The position numbers were made by a program, and so were the translations under genes. Below the pieces are notes generated by a model that was given only the letters and a program-made list of their open reading frames with translations, did no database searches and was not told the DNA's origin. Positions 10,601 through 20,600 of a DNA stretch of 64,000 nt are shown piece after piece. This DNA is from Arenicola marina (taxonomy: Eukaryota; Annelida; Polychaeta; Arenicolidae): positions 310,001 through 374,000 of the forward strand of contig OZ025258.1 in the NCBI GenBank assembly GCA_964019135.1. Reading direction: 5' to 3'. Numbering within the stretch: position 1 is the first letter of the stretch; the number at the start of each line of letters is the position of its first letter.

Positions 10601-11092
10601 AAGAATCAAGTCTTTGTGTTACCAGGCCTGTCTCCAACACATCACGGGGTACCGTTAGAGCCAGGCAGCATTTGCTGTCTTTGCGGTGTAGCAGCGCATA
10701 ATGGCGCAGGCTGGCGCTGATCGAATAAATGTGCCCAGAAAAAGCCCTGACATTGCAAGTTAGGACAATAAATCAAAGTATTTTCCTTCCGCCAGGTCAG
10801 TAAATTGCATAAGGATTCTGGAAAGATCCATATTTTGTCGGCTGGTTAAAAACTGTGCGCCCTATACACGAAAATATGCGCTGCAACATCGCAAAGACAG
10901 CAAATGCTGCCTGGCTCTAACGGCACCCCGTGATGCGTAGGAGACAGGCCTGGTAAGTCTTTGTGCTGTTGTGACGCGGCCTACCTCAACTTTTGCCTTG
11001 ACGATATCTTTGTCTACGATTTCGTCTGTGTCATTGTCGCCCTCAGCGAAGACAGCGGTAACTGCCACCGCAAGCAGCAGCCAAACTCTCAT
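1511..11092 (-). CDS. SELENOM: Selenoprotein M (ER thioredoxin-like selenoprotein), spliced
   Basis: Small ER-lumen oxidoreductase of the Sep15/SelM thioredoxin-like family, with selenocysteine (Sec, U) encoded by TGA. Canonical coding exons on the minus strand are 11092-10985, 9195-9125, 7578-7500 and 1651-1511, giving about 132 residues (vertebrate SelM about 145). In order: start and hydrophobic signal peptide (MRVWLLLAVAV...VFA), an acidic linker, then KAKVE joined to SCSGU with the Sec TGA at 9183-9181, then LNRLPEVKKF, HN and PGA motifs, a GFYKK segment, and a C-terminal KEEL. SelM landmarks match at every junction, including the human ARVE-TCGGU join and the GFYRK motif. All introns are GT-AG with consistent phases (0, 2, 0). 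Exons 2 and 3 each have a second copy in tandem (10078-10008 and 8155-8074), described separately. The gene diverges from PRPF19, with about 3.5 kb between start codons. An in-frame ATG 12 bases upstream (11104) is an alternative start. A SECIS element was not identified. Confidence 0.9.
1658..6636. repeat. 49-bp minisatellite, ~100 copies, in SELENOM last intron
   Basis: Head-to-tail units of 49 bp (plus-strand core GGGGAACAAGGGAGAGAGCA followed by GGTTAAAGGGGGCTTCTCTC), with shorter variants of about 43-47 bp that lack an AG pair or a CTCTC block. Copies are nearly identical. On the gene's strand the unit is pyrimidine-rich and ends in CTGA-GAG-like text. The array starts inside the polypyrimidine tract of the exon 4 acceptor, so every unit resembles that tract. 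It ends raggedly near 6636. Confidence 0.97.
6637..6998. other. SELENOM intron, unique sequence
   Basis: AT-rich intronic sequence between the 49-bp and 34-bp arrays. I see no exon, RNA gene or element. Confidence 0.6.
6999..7422. repeat. 34-bp minisatellite, ~12 copies
   Basis: Unit with core GAAACCTAGCTGGTCTATCT followed by GAAGGGTGACCTGA. It lies in the last SELENOM intron, about 75 bp beyond the donor of exon 3B on the gene's strand. Confidence 0.95.
7500..7578 (-). CDS. SELENOM: SELENOM exon 3B (canonical copy)
   Basis: Acceptor CTTGTCAG before 7578, donor GAG|GTAAGG at 7500/7499. Joined in phase 2 to exon 2 it reads F-HNAEFKAKPGAPPVAYFLN and on to DEAVE. HN and PGA match YHN...PGADPE of vertebrate SelM, so I take this as the canonical exon 3. 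Length is 79 nt. Confidence 0.88.
7600..8073. other. SELENOM intron between exons 3A and 3B
   Basis: AT-rich intronic sequence. Short open frames here show no family resemblance and I annotate nothing. Confidence 0.6.
8074..8155 (-). CDS. SELENOM: SELENOM exon 3A (candidate alternative copy of exon 3)
   Basis: A second exon-3-like block upstream of 3B on the gene's strand. Acceptor TATAG before 8155 with a T-rich tract, donor GAG|GTTAGT at 8074/8073. In the same phases as 3B (2 in, 0 out) it is fully open and reads F-HNVRSHMQVSSDG, then KVHFYNAKMVRVE. It shares with 3B the opening HN, an aromatic-F-x-NA block and the closing VE, but lacks PGA. Length is 82 nt, so including both copies would shift the frame. 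It is either a mutually exclusive alternative exon or an old duplicate that has not yet acquired a stop. No transcript evidence is available. Confidence 0.6.
8156..8679. other. SELENOM intron, no feature seen
   Basis: AT-rich intronic sequence. Open frames on both strands here are short and unlike any family I know. Confidence 0.6.
8680..8837. repeat. 40-bp tandem repeat, 4 copies
   Basis: Four head-to-tail units with core ATCTACATGGTGTGCATCAG. The last two carry the same pair of substitutions (CCCCC and TCTCC), so they duplicated most recently. Confidence 0.92.
9125..9195 (-). CDS. SELENOM: SELENOM exon 2A (canonical Sec exon, CSGU)
   Basis: Acceptor CTTGCAG before 9195, donor TT|GTATCC at 9125/9124. 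Following KAKVE of exon 1 in phase 0 it reads SCSGU-RLNRLPEVKKF and on to DDVPL, with the TGA for Sec at 9183-9181. The CxxU redox motif and LNRLxEVKxF match SelM (human TCGGU-QLNRLKEVKAF). The nearer donor CT|GTTGTA is possible but would delete the residue before HN, so GTATCC is preferred. Length is 71 nt. Confidence 0.93.
9203..10007. other. SELENOM intron between the two exon-2 copies
   Basis: AT-rich intronic sequence with no recognisable exon or element. Confidence 0.55.
10008..10078 (-). CDS. SELENOM: SELENOM exon 2B (candidate alternative Sec exon, YTGU)
   Basis: A paralogous copy of exon 2A, also 71 nt, aligning without gaps and about 65 percent identical by hand count. Acceptor TTTTTCCAG before 10078. 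The donor TT|GTATCC at 10008/10007 is the same as in 2A, and the identity continues a few bases into the intron. It reads SYTGU-PLNKRPELKSF and on to SDLSL, with an in-frame TGA at 10066-10064 in the Sec position and no other stop. The partner Cys of CxxU is replaced by Tyr. Phases match 2A. Using both copies would break the frame, so they can only be alternatives. Whether it is functional or decaying is not decided by the sequence. Confidence 0.68.
10610..10965. mobile_element. MITE-like element with inverted ends and 9-bp target duplication
   Basis: The element itself spans 10619-10956 (338 bp). It starts TTACCAGGCCTGTCTCC and ends with the reverse complement. The inverted arms run about 80-90 bp (10619-10700 and 10868-10956) with a few mismatches. 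It is flanked by a perfect 9-bp direct repeat GTCTTTGTG at 10610-10618 and 10957-10965. A 9-bp duplication is typical of Mutator-like elements. No coding capacity. It sits in SELENOM intron 1, about 20 bp from the exon 1 donor. Confidence 0.85.
10985..11092 (-). CDS. SELENOM: SELENOM exon 1 (start and signal peptide)
   Basis: Starts ATG at 11092 and encodes 36 residues: MRVWLLLAVAVTAVFA, a signal peptide likely cut after the final A, then an acidic EGDNDTDEIVDKD stretch and VKAKVE. Donor GAG|GTAGGC at 10985/10984. Phase 0 joins to either exon 2 copy. The frame stays open upstream, with another Met at 11104 (MTGGMRVW), so the exact start is uncertain by four residues. Confidence 0.85.
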
Positions 11093-12564
11093 TCCACCCG
11101 TCATTACGATGCCGAGACAACTGCGAGCAACTTTCACAGATGCCCACTTCGAGTTCAATAAGGTTCTCACTCCACTCGGTGTCACCGGAACGGGTTAACG
11201 ACTGCAGCGCCCTCGTGCGAGCTAGTTGCTAATGCCCTCCACGGGGTGGCGCTCCGCCATATGAGCCCCTGGCGGAGAGTGGCGGAGGCTGCGGGTGCAA
11301 TCGAATCACAGGGCATGGGAATGGCAGTAAATGGGTATGTAAACTCCAAGGCATGTTAATTACCGGATCAGACAAATAAGATATCTGATATGATATATTC
11401 TGCTCAACAATAAAGTGACCATTAAGTTTCTTTACGCTAGGAAAAAGCTATACAATCCTAAACCTGCAATGCATTATTAGATCCTGGACTAATATGACAA
11501 TAGCGCGAGTTTGCGGGGCGTTCGGCAATTTTATTGGCCCGACATCAAGCTGTAGCAGCCCGCCAGTTTTTATTATTAAATCTGAAGGCGGCCAAAATGC
11601 CGTATTCTGACCCAAACCGCCCTGCTGCCCATGCAATCGACAATCGTTGCCATAGCGACACTGCATAGAACAATGAAACATGACGTCACGCACAAAAGAA
11701 TTGTAGGCTTTAAATGGCCCGCCTACATGCCTAGTTGCCTAGTTGCACGTGCCATGTTTCTTGGCAACGATAAATATGGTATAAAAAGGCGACTGGCCAA
11801 CTATATATGTGGAAAGGCTTGCGATTTGCGGACAGTCAGTCCCAAAATGCTTTACTTTGGTCGTTGCATGCGGAAATCAAACCAAAGAATTAGAGACAAG
11901 TCAACACCTTAAATTTAAATTCAACTCGTAATAATAGTAATAGCGCGAGTTTTGCATGGCGTTAGGCAATTTTATTGGCCCGACATCAAGCTGTACCAGC
12001 CCGCCAATTTTCATTACCGGCCCGAGGCCGCAACACCCCCCCCCCCCCCACCCCCATATCCAGCATATCTGGATCCGACCCTGAAACCGGCCCTCCCCTA
12101 TCCAGATTTTCTAGATCCGCAACTTTAGATTAAATCACCCCGGAGCATAGGACCATGCTGGGCGGGTGGGGAGGTATATTTGGCCCCGTACAGCTTTACG
12201 ACTGGCGACCAGCGACCAGTAGGGGTCGTCTGGAGCTTTAAATGTCTAGTTGACCTAGATCGAGAGTTGCTGGCCTCGGATGTTTGAGGCAAGCCAGAGC
12301 GGTCATATATCCCACAGGTTTTTTAAGAAGGGGTAATGATAACGTCTGGGGGAAGGGAAAATAACGGTCGGGGTATGCAGCGATGGAGCAGGAAAGGTCG
12401 TGATGGAGGAAGAGAAGAGAGGATATGAAGCCAGATGATAATCTAATAATGATATACACTTACACTTGTAGTGGGAAGAAGACAAGTATAGAGACACACT
12501 GGAAGACACAGTTTAGCTGCATCCATGTCAGTATAGGGCGGGAGGGGGGTGGGGGGGGGGGCTA
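11093..12564. promoter_or_regulatory. Intergenic region, SELENOM side, with a dispersed direct repeat
   Basis: Upstream region of SELENOM and part of the shared spacer between the divergent genes. It holds two copies of an approximately 75-bp direct repeat beginning TAGCGCGAGTTT (about 11500-11573 and 11940-12017) that share TTTTATTGGCCCGACATCAA. It also has a poly-C run near 12033-12050. No TATA box or start site could be fixed, and no coding exon is recognisable. Confidence 0.5.
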
Positions 12565-13395
12565 TGGATGTAGTTTAAACGCGGCGGGTGTCCAACCTAA
12601 TTTAATCGCGATCTGCACCGAAAATTTACGTCTTAAAATTAAATTGGCAAGTGTTAACTCTTCGTTTCGACCGACTGGTAAGGAAAACAAAATTAAGGCA
12701 ACCCGCCCCCAGCAATGTCAAGCAGAGCGGACTATTCATATGGCGCCGCCTTACGTTATAACTCGCGGAGAGAGAGATCAGGGCCGCGATTTACAGATGA
12801 ACAGCGGCAGTTCCCAGCCGCGCAGTATCGCAAGATCTTAGCTTTTCATGGAAAAGTATCGTCCAAACAAATTGATATAAGTCTTGCTACGATTGACTCC
12901 GCAACAATGCCATGATTGGAGTTAGAATCGAAGCTTTTTATATTAGCGATTATCACGCGCTCTTGTTTTGCTCACACAATGGATGTAGTTTAAACGCGGC
13001 GGGTGTCCAACCTAATTTAATCGCGATCTGCACCGAAAATTTACGTCTTAAAATTAAATTGGCAAGTGTTAACTCTTCGTTTCGACCGACTGGTAAGGAA
13101 AACAAAATTAAGGCAACCCGCCCCCAGCAATGTCAAGCAGAGCGGACTATTCATATGGCGCCGCCTTACGTTATAACTCGCGGAGAGAGAGATCAGGGCC
13201 GCGATTTACAGATGAACAGCGGCAGTTCCCAGCCGCGCAGTATCGCAAGATCTTAGCTTTTCATGGAAAAGTATCGTCCAAACAAATTGATATAAGTCTT
13301 GCTACGATTGACTCCGCAACAATGCCATGATTGGAGTTAGAATCGAAACTTTTTATACTAGCGATTATCACGCGCTCTTGTTTTGCTCACACAAT
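12565..13395. repeat. Tandem duplication of a 414-bp block
   Basis: Copy 1 is 12565-12978 and copy 2 is 12979-about 13395. Both begin ATGGATGTAGTTTAAACGCG and are almost identical, with only a couple of differences seen near 12930/13347. A diverged, shorter third relative lies at about 13745-13895 (shared AATCGCGATCTG and CCGACTGGTAAGG). The open frames inside do not resemble a known protein. Confidence 0.93.
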
Positions 13396-14607
13396 AGGCG
13401 CAATTGCCGGTTTGAATAAATTAGAGTATCGCCTCCTGATTGGTCAATCACAAACACGTCTCCAAAAAGGGCTGCCGCCTGGGTAGGCGGCGAAATCGTG
13501 CCTGGCGGTTACTTCTAAAGTCTATTGTGAGCTACAGATAGAACGAAAAATTCTGCAATTTGGAGGATAGACAATTGGGTATTATATGAATCGGAAAAGC
13601 AGCGTTGGAGGCCAAGCTGGCTGTTCCCTTTAAGCATAGACCGAGTAACTGAAATAGATTATCATTTAAATTGTGTTGCGGAGTTAAGGCCATGGCAGGT
13701 TCTGAGTAAATTAATGTGTAGAATTAACATAAGTTATACAGGTCAGGGGCGTAGAATTAAAGCGAGTGTCCCACCTAATCTAATCGCGATCTGTACCAGA
13801 TTAAGTTGGCGAGTGTTAACGCTTCATTTGGACCGACTGGTAAGGAGAAAAAAATTAAGCCAACCCGCCCCCATCAATGTCGAGCAGCGCACCATAATTT
13901 TGCCTGAGTCAGTGACGTATGTTGTGACCCTTAATGTGGCGCAGCCTTACGTTAGAAATGGAAGTTATCTCGCGGAAGGAACCGTTTTTTATCATACCAA
14001 CGAGTATAAAGTGTACAAATATTACAAAACGTGCACCAGTGTCTCCTAGGTTTCAGGCCTTTACACACATTTGTTCATGTTTTTGTGGAACAATTTATTG
14101 TGGCGCCCCCCCCCCCCCCTCAAGAATGCCTGCACACGCCCCTGCTAGCCGTCTTCCTTATTTATTATACCATTTGCAGACAAGAATGAAGTGAAATATG
14201 TTTACGTCGCTTTTGTACATAGGTTACATGCCCCAAGGAACCTCCCTGGGTGATGCAGGAAGAACGCCTGTTCTAGATAAGCCTCATGTTTATCCCTGTA
14301 ACATGGCCCACCGGCCGCAACGGTCCGCCTTGCGGCCGGTGGGCCATGTTACAGGGCTAAGATCATGTTGTGTAGTTTAGCCCGTAATATTTGACATCAT
14401 CCTTTCATCGATTTAGGAATTTCCTCTTTGCGCAGCAATAAATAGTTATTCCAACTTTAATCGAATGGACGCACAGACTGCCACTACGCGGCGCTAATGT
14501 GGAATTTGTACAAAGTTGAAGATTGATTCGACTCGTTTGGTCACGTGATATCCGCCATTTCTCGCAAACCGGCGTGAGAACTGTTAAGTGCGCTTTGAAA
14601 AGAAAAG
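13396..14607 (+). promoter_or_regulatory. PRPF19: PRPF19 upstream and 5'UTR region
   Basis: About 1.2 kb before the PRPF19 start. It contains CCAAT-like text (CTGATTGGTCAATC near 13437), the diverged third copy of the upstream repeat, a poly-C run near 14106-14119 and the perfect hairpin listed separately. The transcription start is probably within the last 200 bp but cannot be placed. No TATA box stands out. Confidence 0.45.
14294..14356. repeat. Perfect inverted repeat (27-bp arms, 9-nt loop)
   Basis: Left arm 14294-14320 begins CCCTGTAACATGGCCCACC. The right arm 14330-14356 is its exact reverse complement. The loop CGGTCCGCC is at 14321-14329. It lies 252 bp upstream of the PRPF19 start codon. 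Perfect pairing over 27 bp suggests recent origin or gene conversion between the arms. Confidence 0.95.
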
Positions 14608-14626
14608 ATGTCGTTGGTTTGTGCAA
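14608..14626 (+). CDS. PRPF19: PRPF19 exon 1
   Basis: ATG in context AAAAGATGTCG encodes MSLVCA plus the first base of Ile7. Donor A|GTAAGT at 14627. This matches the short first exon expected before ISNEVPEHP (human [15 protein letters not shown]). Confidence 0.95.
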
Positions 14627-17600
14627 GTAAGTGAATATGGCATCCATATCACATAGCAGACAGTCAGAGAAGTTCGGCTGGTTATTTTGCTTTTTAAAAC
14701 ACTTAGATCAGCTGAATGAAAAGGTGTTTTGATTAACTTGAGAAAGCCACTGTTGTGTTACGATATTACAAAATTCCCCTATTTTCGACACCTAAGGCAA
14801 GCATGCAAGTGAACACTTGCACTTACAATTACAATACTTACAATGGTCAAATGCATCTGTATCAGTGTTTTGATTGACACTATGCAAATTTCCTTTGAAT
14901 AGTATTCTGCAGGTAGTCCCATATGAGACAGTTGTTGCTACACACAACAGTCCCATGTCCGCATGTAGAAAATGAGGGTGTAAGATTTTTTTTTTTGTGG
15001 GCGACTAAGTGTTGTTAACTGCACGATCCATCAAACCCTTGTCATTTTGTACTCTGATACCTTAACTTTATATTTACCACAAAACCCACATGCATATGAA
15101 TTAATACTATTTGGTCATTCTTCATCAGCGGCTTTCGCCAGGTCGCGTATCGCTTATTGCGTGTCAATGGCTGCCTGTATAAAGCGCCACCAAGCGAATG
15201 GTGCGGTTTTAACAACATGCACGCATGCACAGTTTCTCCACTGGGTAGGCAAGGCGGCGGACAGAACTGAGTTATCCGCTGCTTCGAAAAATCAACAGAC
15301 GATATCGTGGTAATTACAGAGACTTCAACCAAAATAACAAGATAAGTTGTAAGATGCATACTTTTAGAAACTATTGCCATACCCCAAAAAGGTTGTCGCC
15401 ATCGGCACCGCTTCTCGCCTCGCGTATTTGTAAAATGCCGTACAGGATTTGATAGACTGGACATGTGGCGCAGGCAGACCAGACAAGTATGCATGTCGGC
15501 CCACAGGTGCCTCAATCGTGGGTGGGGCCGGGGAGCGGCTACACACATATGTCATATAAAGAGAGAAGGTAGGAAACACATTTTGCAGCCAGAAAACTCA
15601 GCCTGAACAACATCGGTCGATTTCATCAACAAAATGCCACGACTGCGCGATTTCATTTCATTTAATATTTCAACACTTTAACTCACAAAATTATGACTCA
15701 ATACATTTCAAACACATCTTCAAATCGCTGCATCAAGACATTTTTCCGCCAACTTTACATGATTTTGACTTTTGCCGCTCACCATAGCCATTGAGGTTTG
15801 TCAGTAACGCAGCGAGTATTTTGGAGCGTTCTCATTGGTTGTAACTGCTCTGTAGCTATCAGCTTTCTGATTGGTCATAAATCATCTGGTGGCTTTTTTT
15901 TTAAATACATGCCTAAATAAAGTACACAGAGATGAAGTGAGGAGGGTGGGGGGTTGGGGGGGTGTGAACTTGGGGGGGTGGAGGAGGGGGAGTGGCACTA
16001 GGGCATGAGGGGGTCGCAGTAATCTAATGCTGTATCACCCCCTGCGAAAACTTTTACTACGGGTTGGCCGATATGAGTATTTAAGGCGGGAGTACCAGTG
16101 GTGGAACAGCCTGCAATGTAATTTGCATATGGATGAAGGAGCTTGCGAAAAAAAAAACACATGCGAGGTTACAACCAATCAGAAGGCTCTAAGAAATTCG
16201 CTGCGGCAGTCAATAGCCATGGTGATCGGCAAGGTCAAAATCGTGTAAAGTTGGCTGAAAAACGTCTTGATGCAGCGATTTGAAGATGTGTTTGAATGGA
16301 AGTACGTGATATTTTCGTGAGTAAAATGTTGAGGCATTGAGTGAAGCGAGGAAACCGTGCAGTTGTGGCATTTTTTCGACGAAATCGACCGATGTTGTTG
16401 AGGCTGAGTTTTCTGGCTGCAAAATGGGTTTCCTACCTTCTCTCTTTATATGACATATGTGTAAAGCGCCCCCCCCCCCCCACTCCTGCCCCACCCACCC
16501 ACGATTGAGGTACCTATGGTCAGCCACATACTGCAGGCCTAGCCTTAGCTTTGACATGACCCTTACCTTGTGTATGGGTTTTGAAAACATAAGGCTCATA
16601 TCCACTCCATGGCTAAATAAAAGTCGATACGGAAAAAGTTCTTAACTAAGGGTGTCTACAGTTACCTTTTCAGAAACCTTGCATAAAAACGTAACTATTC
16701 GGCTTGACTGTAGAATTTAAATACACAATAATTGGTGGTACAACATAATTTCATCCCTCCAAGCTTGGCCAGTGCTTTTCACCGGTAGTCTAACATGGCC
16801 AGCTATTGAAATACTGAAAAAGCTACGGAAATTTAATTTTGGCGATAACTCGTGTCATGAAGAACCAGGGTGTGGGCAAAGTAATTTCGTGGCCGTATAG
16901 GCGGGGGTGTGTTTCCACGTGGTGTTCATGTGAGGTTTATTTCCTGCTTAGGTATCCTTAATAAACAGATTGATCCACTTTTCACTTCCATATTTACCAT
17001 TGGTGCAAGTGCCCCCAGGCAAGCCCTCTTCTCTAGGGGCACAACAGTGTCAATGTTAAAATCCTTAGACGTTAGTAAGGAATCGACTGTAGCTGTTATT
17101 ATAATGTGGGTGCATATAATAATAGTATTTAGTATATATATATATATACCCTATTCGATCTTTTTTCTTGGCATCAAAACAATATTTTGACTAGCCTGGC
17201 TGACTTGAAATAATTGTTGGATGATGGTAATGGTTTGATGCGTATAATCAGAAAGAAGACCATAAAGCTGCTTAGGTATGATACAGCGCTCCTTATATGA
17301 TATACTAGTCCTGCTTCCAAACATACCCCGCTCATTAGCAGAGCAAAGCGGCAACAAGACCTGGGATGTTTTGCATCGCTTAAGTGAATCTACACATTAT
17401 ACATCGCTCTCTTACCAATATAACTTGCAGGAAATGGTATTAGCATTTATTTTTGCGTGGTAGAATTGTTGTCAGGCGTTCTGGAGTGCGGGAAACAACA
17501 ACTTTGCACCAGTAACAATCGAAAACAAATGAAGTTCTGCCATGTTTGCAGCTGCACTTCCTGCCGAGAAGCGGTGCGCACTACTGTAAACTGCCTATTT

Positions 17601-20600
17601 GAACCCGCGGCTTATATTAGGAAGTTGGAGGTTCCACTTTGCAGGTTTGAGTCGCAACTCAGGGTGCGGCTTTAAATAGGGCCTTTTGCGGATTTAAAGT
17701 GAGCGTGGTGAGACAAGCCGGGCTGGGGAGGGGGGTGGGGATATGAAAATTACCGGTGTTGCCAAAATAATGTATTGCATCATAACCTCATAGAAGTCAA
17801 CAAGTCAGGAGAAATTAATATGGCTGCCGCCAACCTTACACCAAATGCAATAAGTTAATTGTGCCAGACAGAAACTTGATACTGGGTAGGTACGACAGTG
17901 ATTCATAAACATGCAGTAAGAACCAGGAGAGCCAGCCACTGTTGTGACACTTGATAAGAGCTGCGATCGGAGAGGGAGAGGTGAATGTTGTTAGTAGTCG
18001 CGACTGCTTGTATAAACAACGATTTATTGTTTTCGTTGGGGGGATGGGATTAAGCAGGGATACAGCGGAGGGGGGGGGGGGGGGGTCGAGAGACCAAAGT
18101 CCGAGTGCGGCTAATAATATGTAGTTTTCTGGAAAGGATTCTGGGTGCCTGCCAACCCAGTTTTGAGGCCAAAGTTGGGGTGCGGCTTCTAATATGTATG
18201 CGGCTTCAGATAGGCAGTTTACGGTAATACATATTATACCTGCCTGAAATGTAGCCAAACTTCCCAGACATTCCCAGACGCATCCTGTGGTAATACCTCC
18301 CCTTTTTCCCTGCCAAAATCTGCTTGGTCGGGGTGTTTTACCGCCGAAATCTGCTCTACGAATGCACATTTCTATAGCCCCCCACCCTTTTTCATCATAA
18401 AAGTCCGCTCGATAAGAGGATATCTTTTTCTTCCCAAATATTTGCTCACTCAGGCATCATGGCACCCTGTGTAAACCCCCCACCACTTTGTATACTAGTG
18501 CCCCCCCCCCCACTGGGCCACTGGGTCACTGGTGGTTTCAAATATTCCGAGATCCACACACCTCCCACTGTCATTTGCTTGGGGAGAAAGAATTTTCACT
18601 TAATTTGTGCTTTCAAAGATTTTAACGTAACAATATCACTGATCTGGTAAAGTCAGACCAGTTGAAACAAATGACTGTTAAACAACCATGAGATGCAGTT
18701 TGATGTGATGTAAAATCTGTACTTTACATTCCCTAACCAAAAATGTGCGTGCCCAACGATTATTTCTTCTGGTGCACCTGAACCCCAATCAAAACATGGC
18801 GCTCGCAGCAGCCAGAAAAGCTCAGAAATCACAGAGCAGAAGAATTGGTAATTCTATCCTAAATTGGTAAAAAATCAACAGAGAATAGGTTACTTTATGT
18901 CAATATGTAGTTCATTGCTAAATACCGAGGCGAAAAAGGTGTTTTATGACCATGTAAAGGCAGCCCAGATTTCGGGCGCGCTTCAGCTAATGGAAAGAAA
19001 TTGCTAGGAGATGTAACGTAGTTCCGCGGCTGGACCCATATCGGAGCAGACTATGTTACATCTATGGAACTAATGATATATCAGCGTGTAGCTCATGATG
19101 GTGCAGCTGATATTTGCATCACAATGGTCAGCTAATACCCCATTCCCAGTTCAATAAAAATTATCTTCCTCATTCCCAGTTCACAGTGAAATGAACAACA
19201 AAAATTTAGTTATGTACAAAAGTTTATTTATTTTGTTTTTATTAGGTAATATAAGTACTTGCATTAAATTTGACTGGACTGAATGCCAAAGGGTTGATGT
19301 TATATGCTGTACATGTTTTGCTTGCAGTCAGCAATGAGGTACCAGAGCACCCAGTGATATCTCCAGTCTCTGGAAGTATCTTTGAAAAGAGACTGGTGGA
19401 GAAATATGTGGTGGAGAATGGAACTGACCCCATCAATGGAGAGAAAGTATCCGTGGATGACCTCATTGAAATCAAAAGTGAGTGGGCAACAGTTTCTACA
19501 TATCCTATCAATATTTTTATAAATAAAAAATCAACTTGAGGTGATTGAGTCATAATTATAAAAAGATATCTATGTACACATCTCATTTTCATGACTTTAA
19601 CAAGAATGAAAAGAAATAAGTCTGTCTATAAATTGTCTTTTGATATTTATTGTCAGTCTCAATGTGTAGTGTACACTACTTGTCCTTGTTGCTGGTTCAT
19701 ACTGCATGTTATTTTGCTTCTAGCCTCCCCACTGGTGAAACCCAGGCCTCCATCTGCGACAAGTATTCCTGCTATTCTCAAATGTCTGCAGGATGAGTGG
19801 GTGAGCTCTTTAGTATTCTCATTATTGTATAGTTGTCTATTTTATATATATACTGTACCAACACTTTCTATATCCAATCTTAAAACCTGTAACTAAACAT
19901 TGCAACAGTTACAAAAGTTGGGTAAGACATTATGTATGGAAAAGGTTTGGTTGTTATTGGGTTGGTCATAACCCAAAATAAACACTTGCCAATAGTGTTG
20001 CTGGATACTGCCTAATGTGTCTAGGGATGCACCCACCAGCTACTAGATCTTTGTATTTTGTTGGGTTTAACGGCACTTTCAGCCAGTCTAACCAAACATG
20101 TGAGATACAACCCTTCCAAAAGATATTGTTTCCTCAGTTTTAACCAGTGTTTTGGATTTGTCCTCTATTTATAGGATGCTGTGATGTTGCATAGCTTCAC
20201 GCTGAGACAACAGCTACAGACAGCCAGACAAGGTCAGTTACCAGGTTATCATCAGTTGTGCGTGTATTGAACTCTCATTCTGAGTATAGTTTACTATGTA
20301 TTATTGGCTTGATTGGTAAGTATTTCAAGGATTTTGAGGAAGTGCCCCAAGATGCTATGCAATATGCATCGGTCTTTTACCGTGGCCCATTTTACACTGT
20401 GACCTAAACATTACCCACTTCACTGTTTTTCACAGATGCCTTAAAGCAATATATTCTGTAATTTGTTGTATTACCAACCACTTTCCCTATGTCAAATAAT
20501 TATATTCTGTGTTGAACTTAAATCCGGAAAGCCTGTGGGCTGTCCGGAGAGAAGCAATTTGGTCATCGGAGCAAAAGTTGGTGGCCAGCTTTATATCCCT

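Noticed and set aside
12715-13330. 66-residue frame present twice (MSSRADYSYGAALRYN...)
   Set aside because: Its duplication is fully explained by the 414-bp DNA duplication; there is no resemblance to a known protein and no other coding support.
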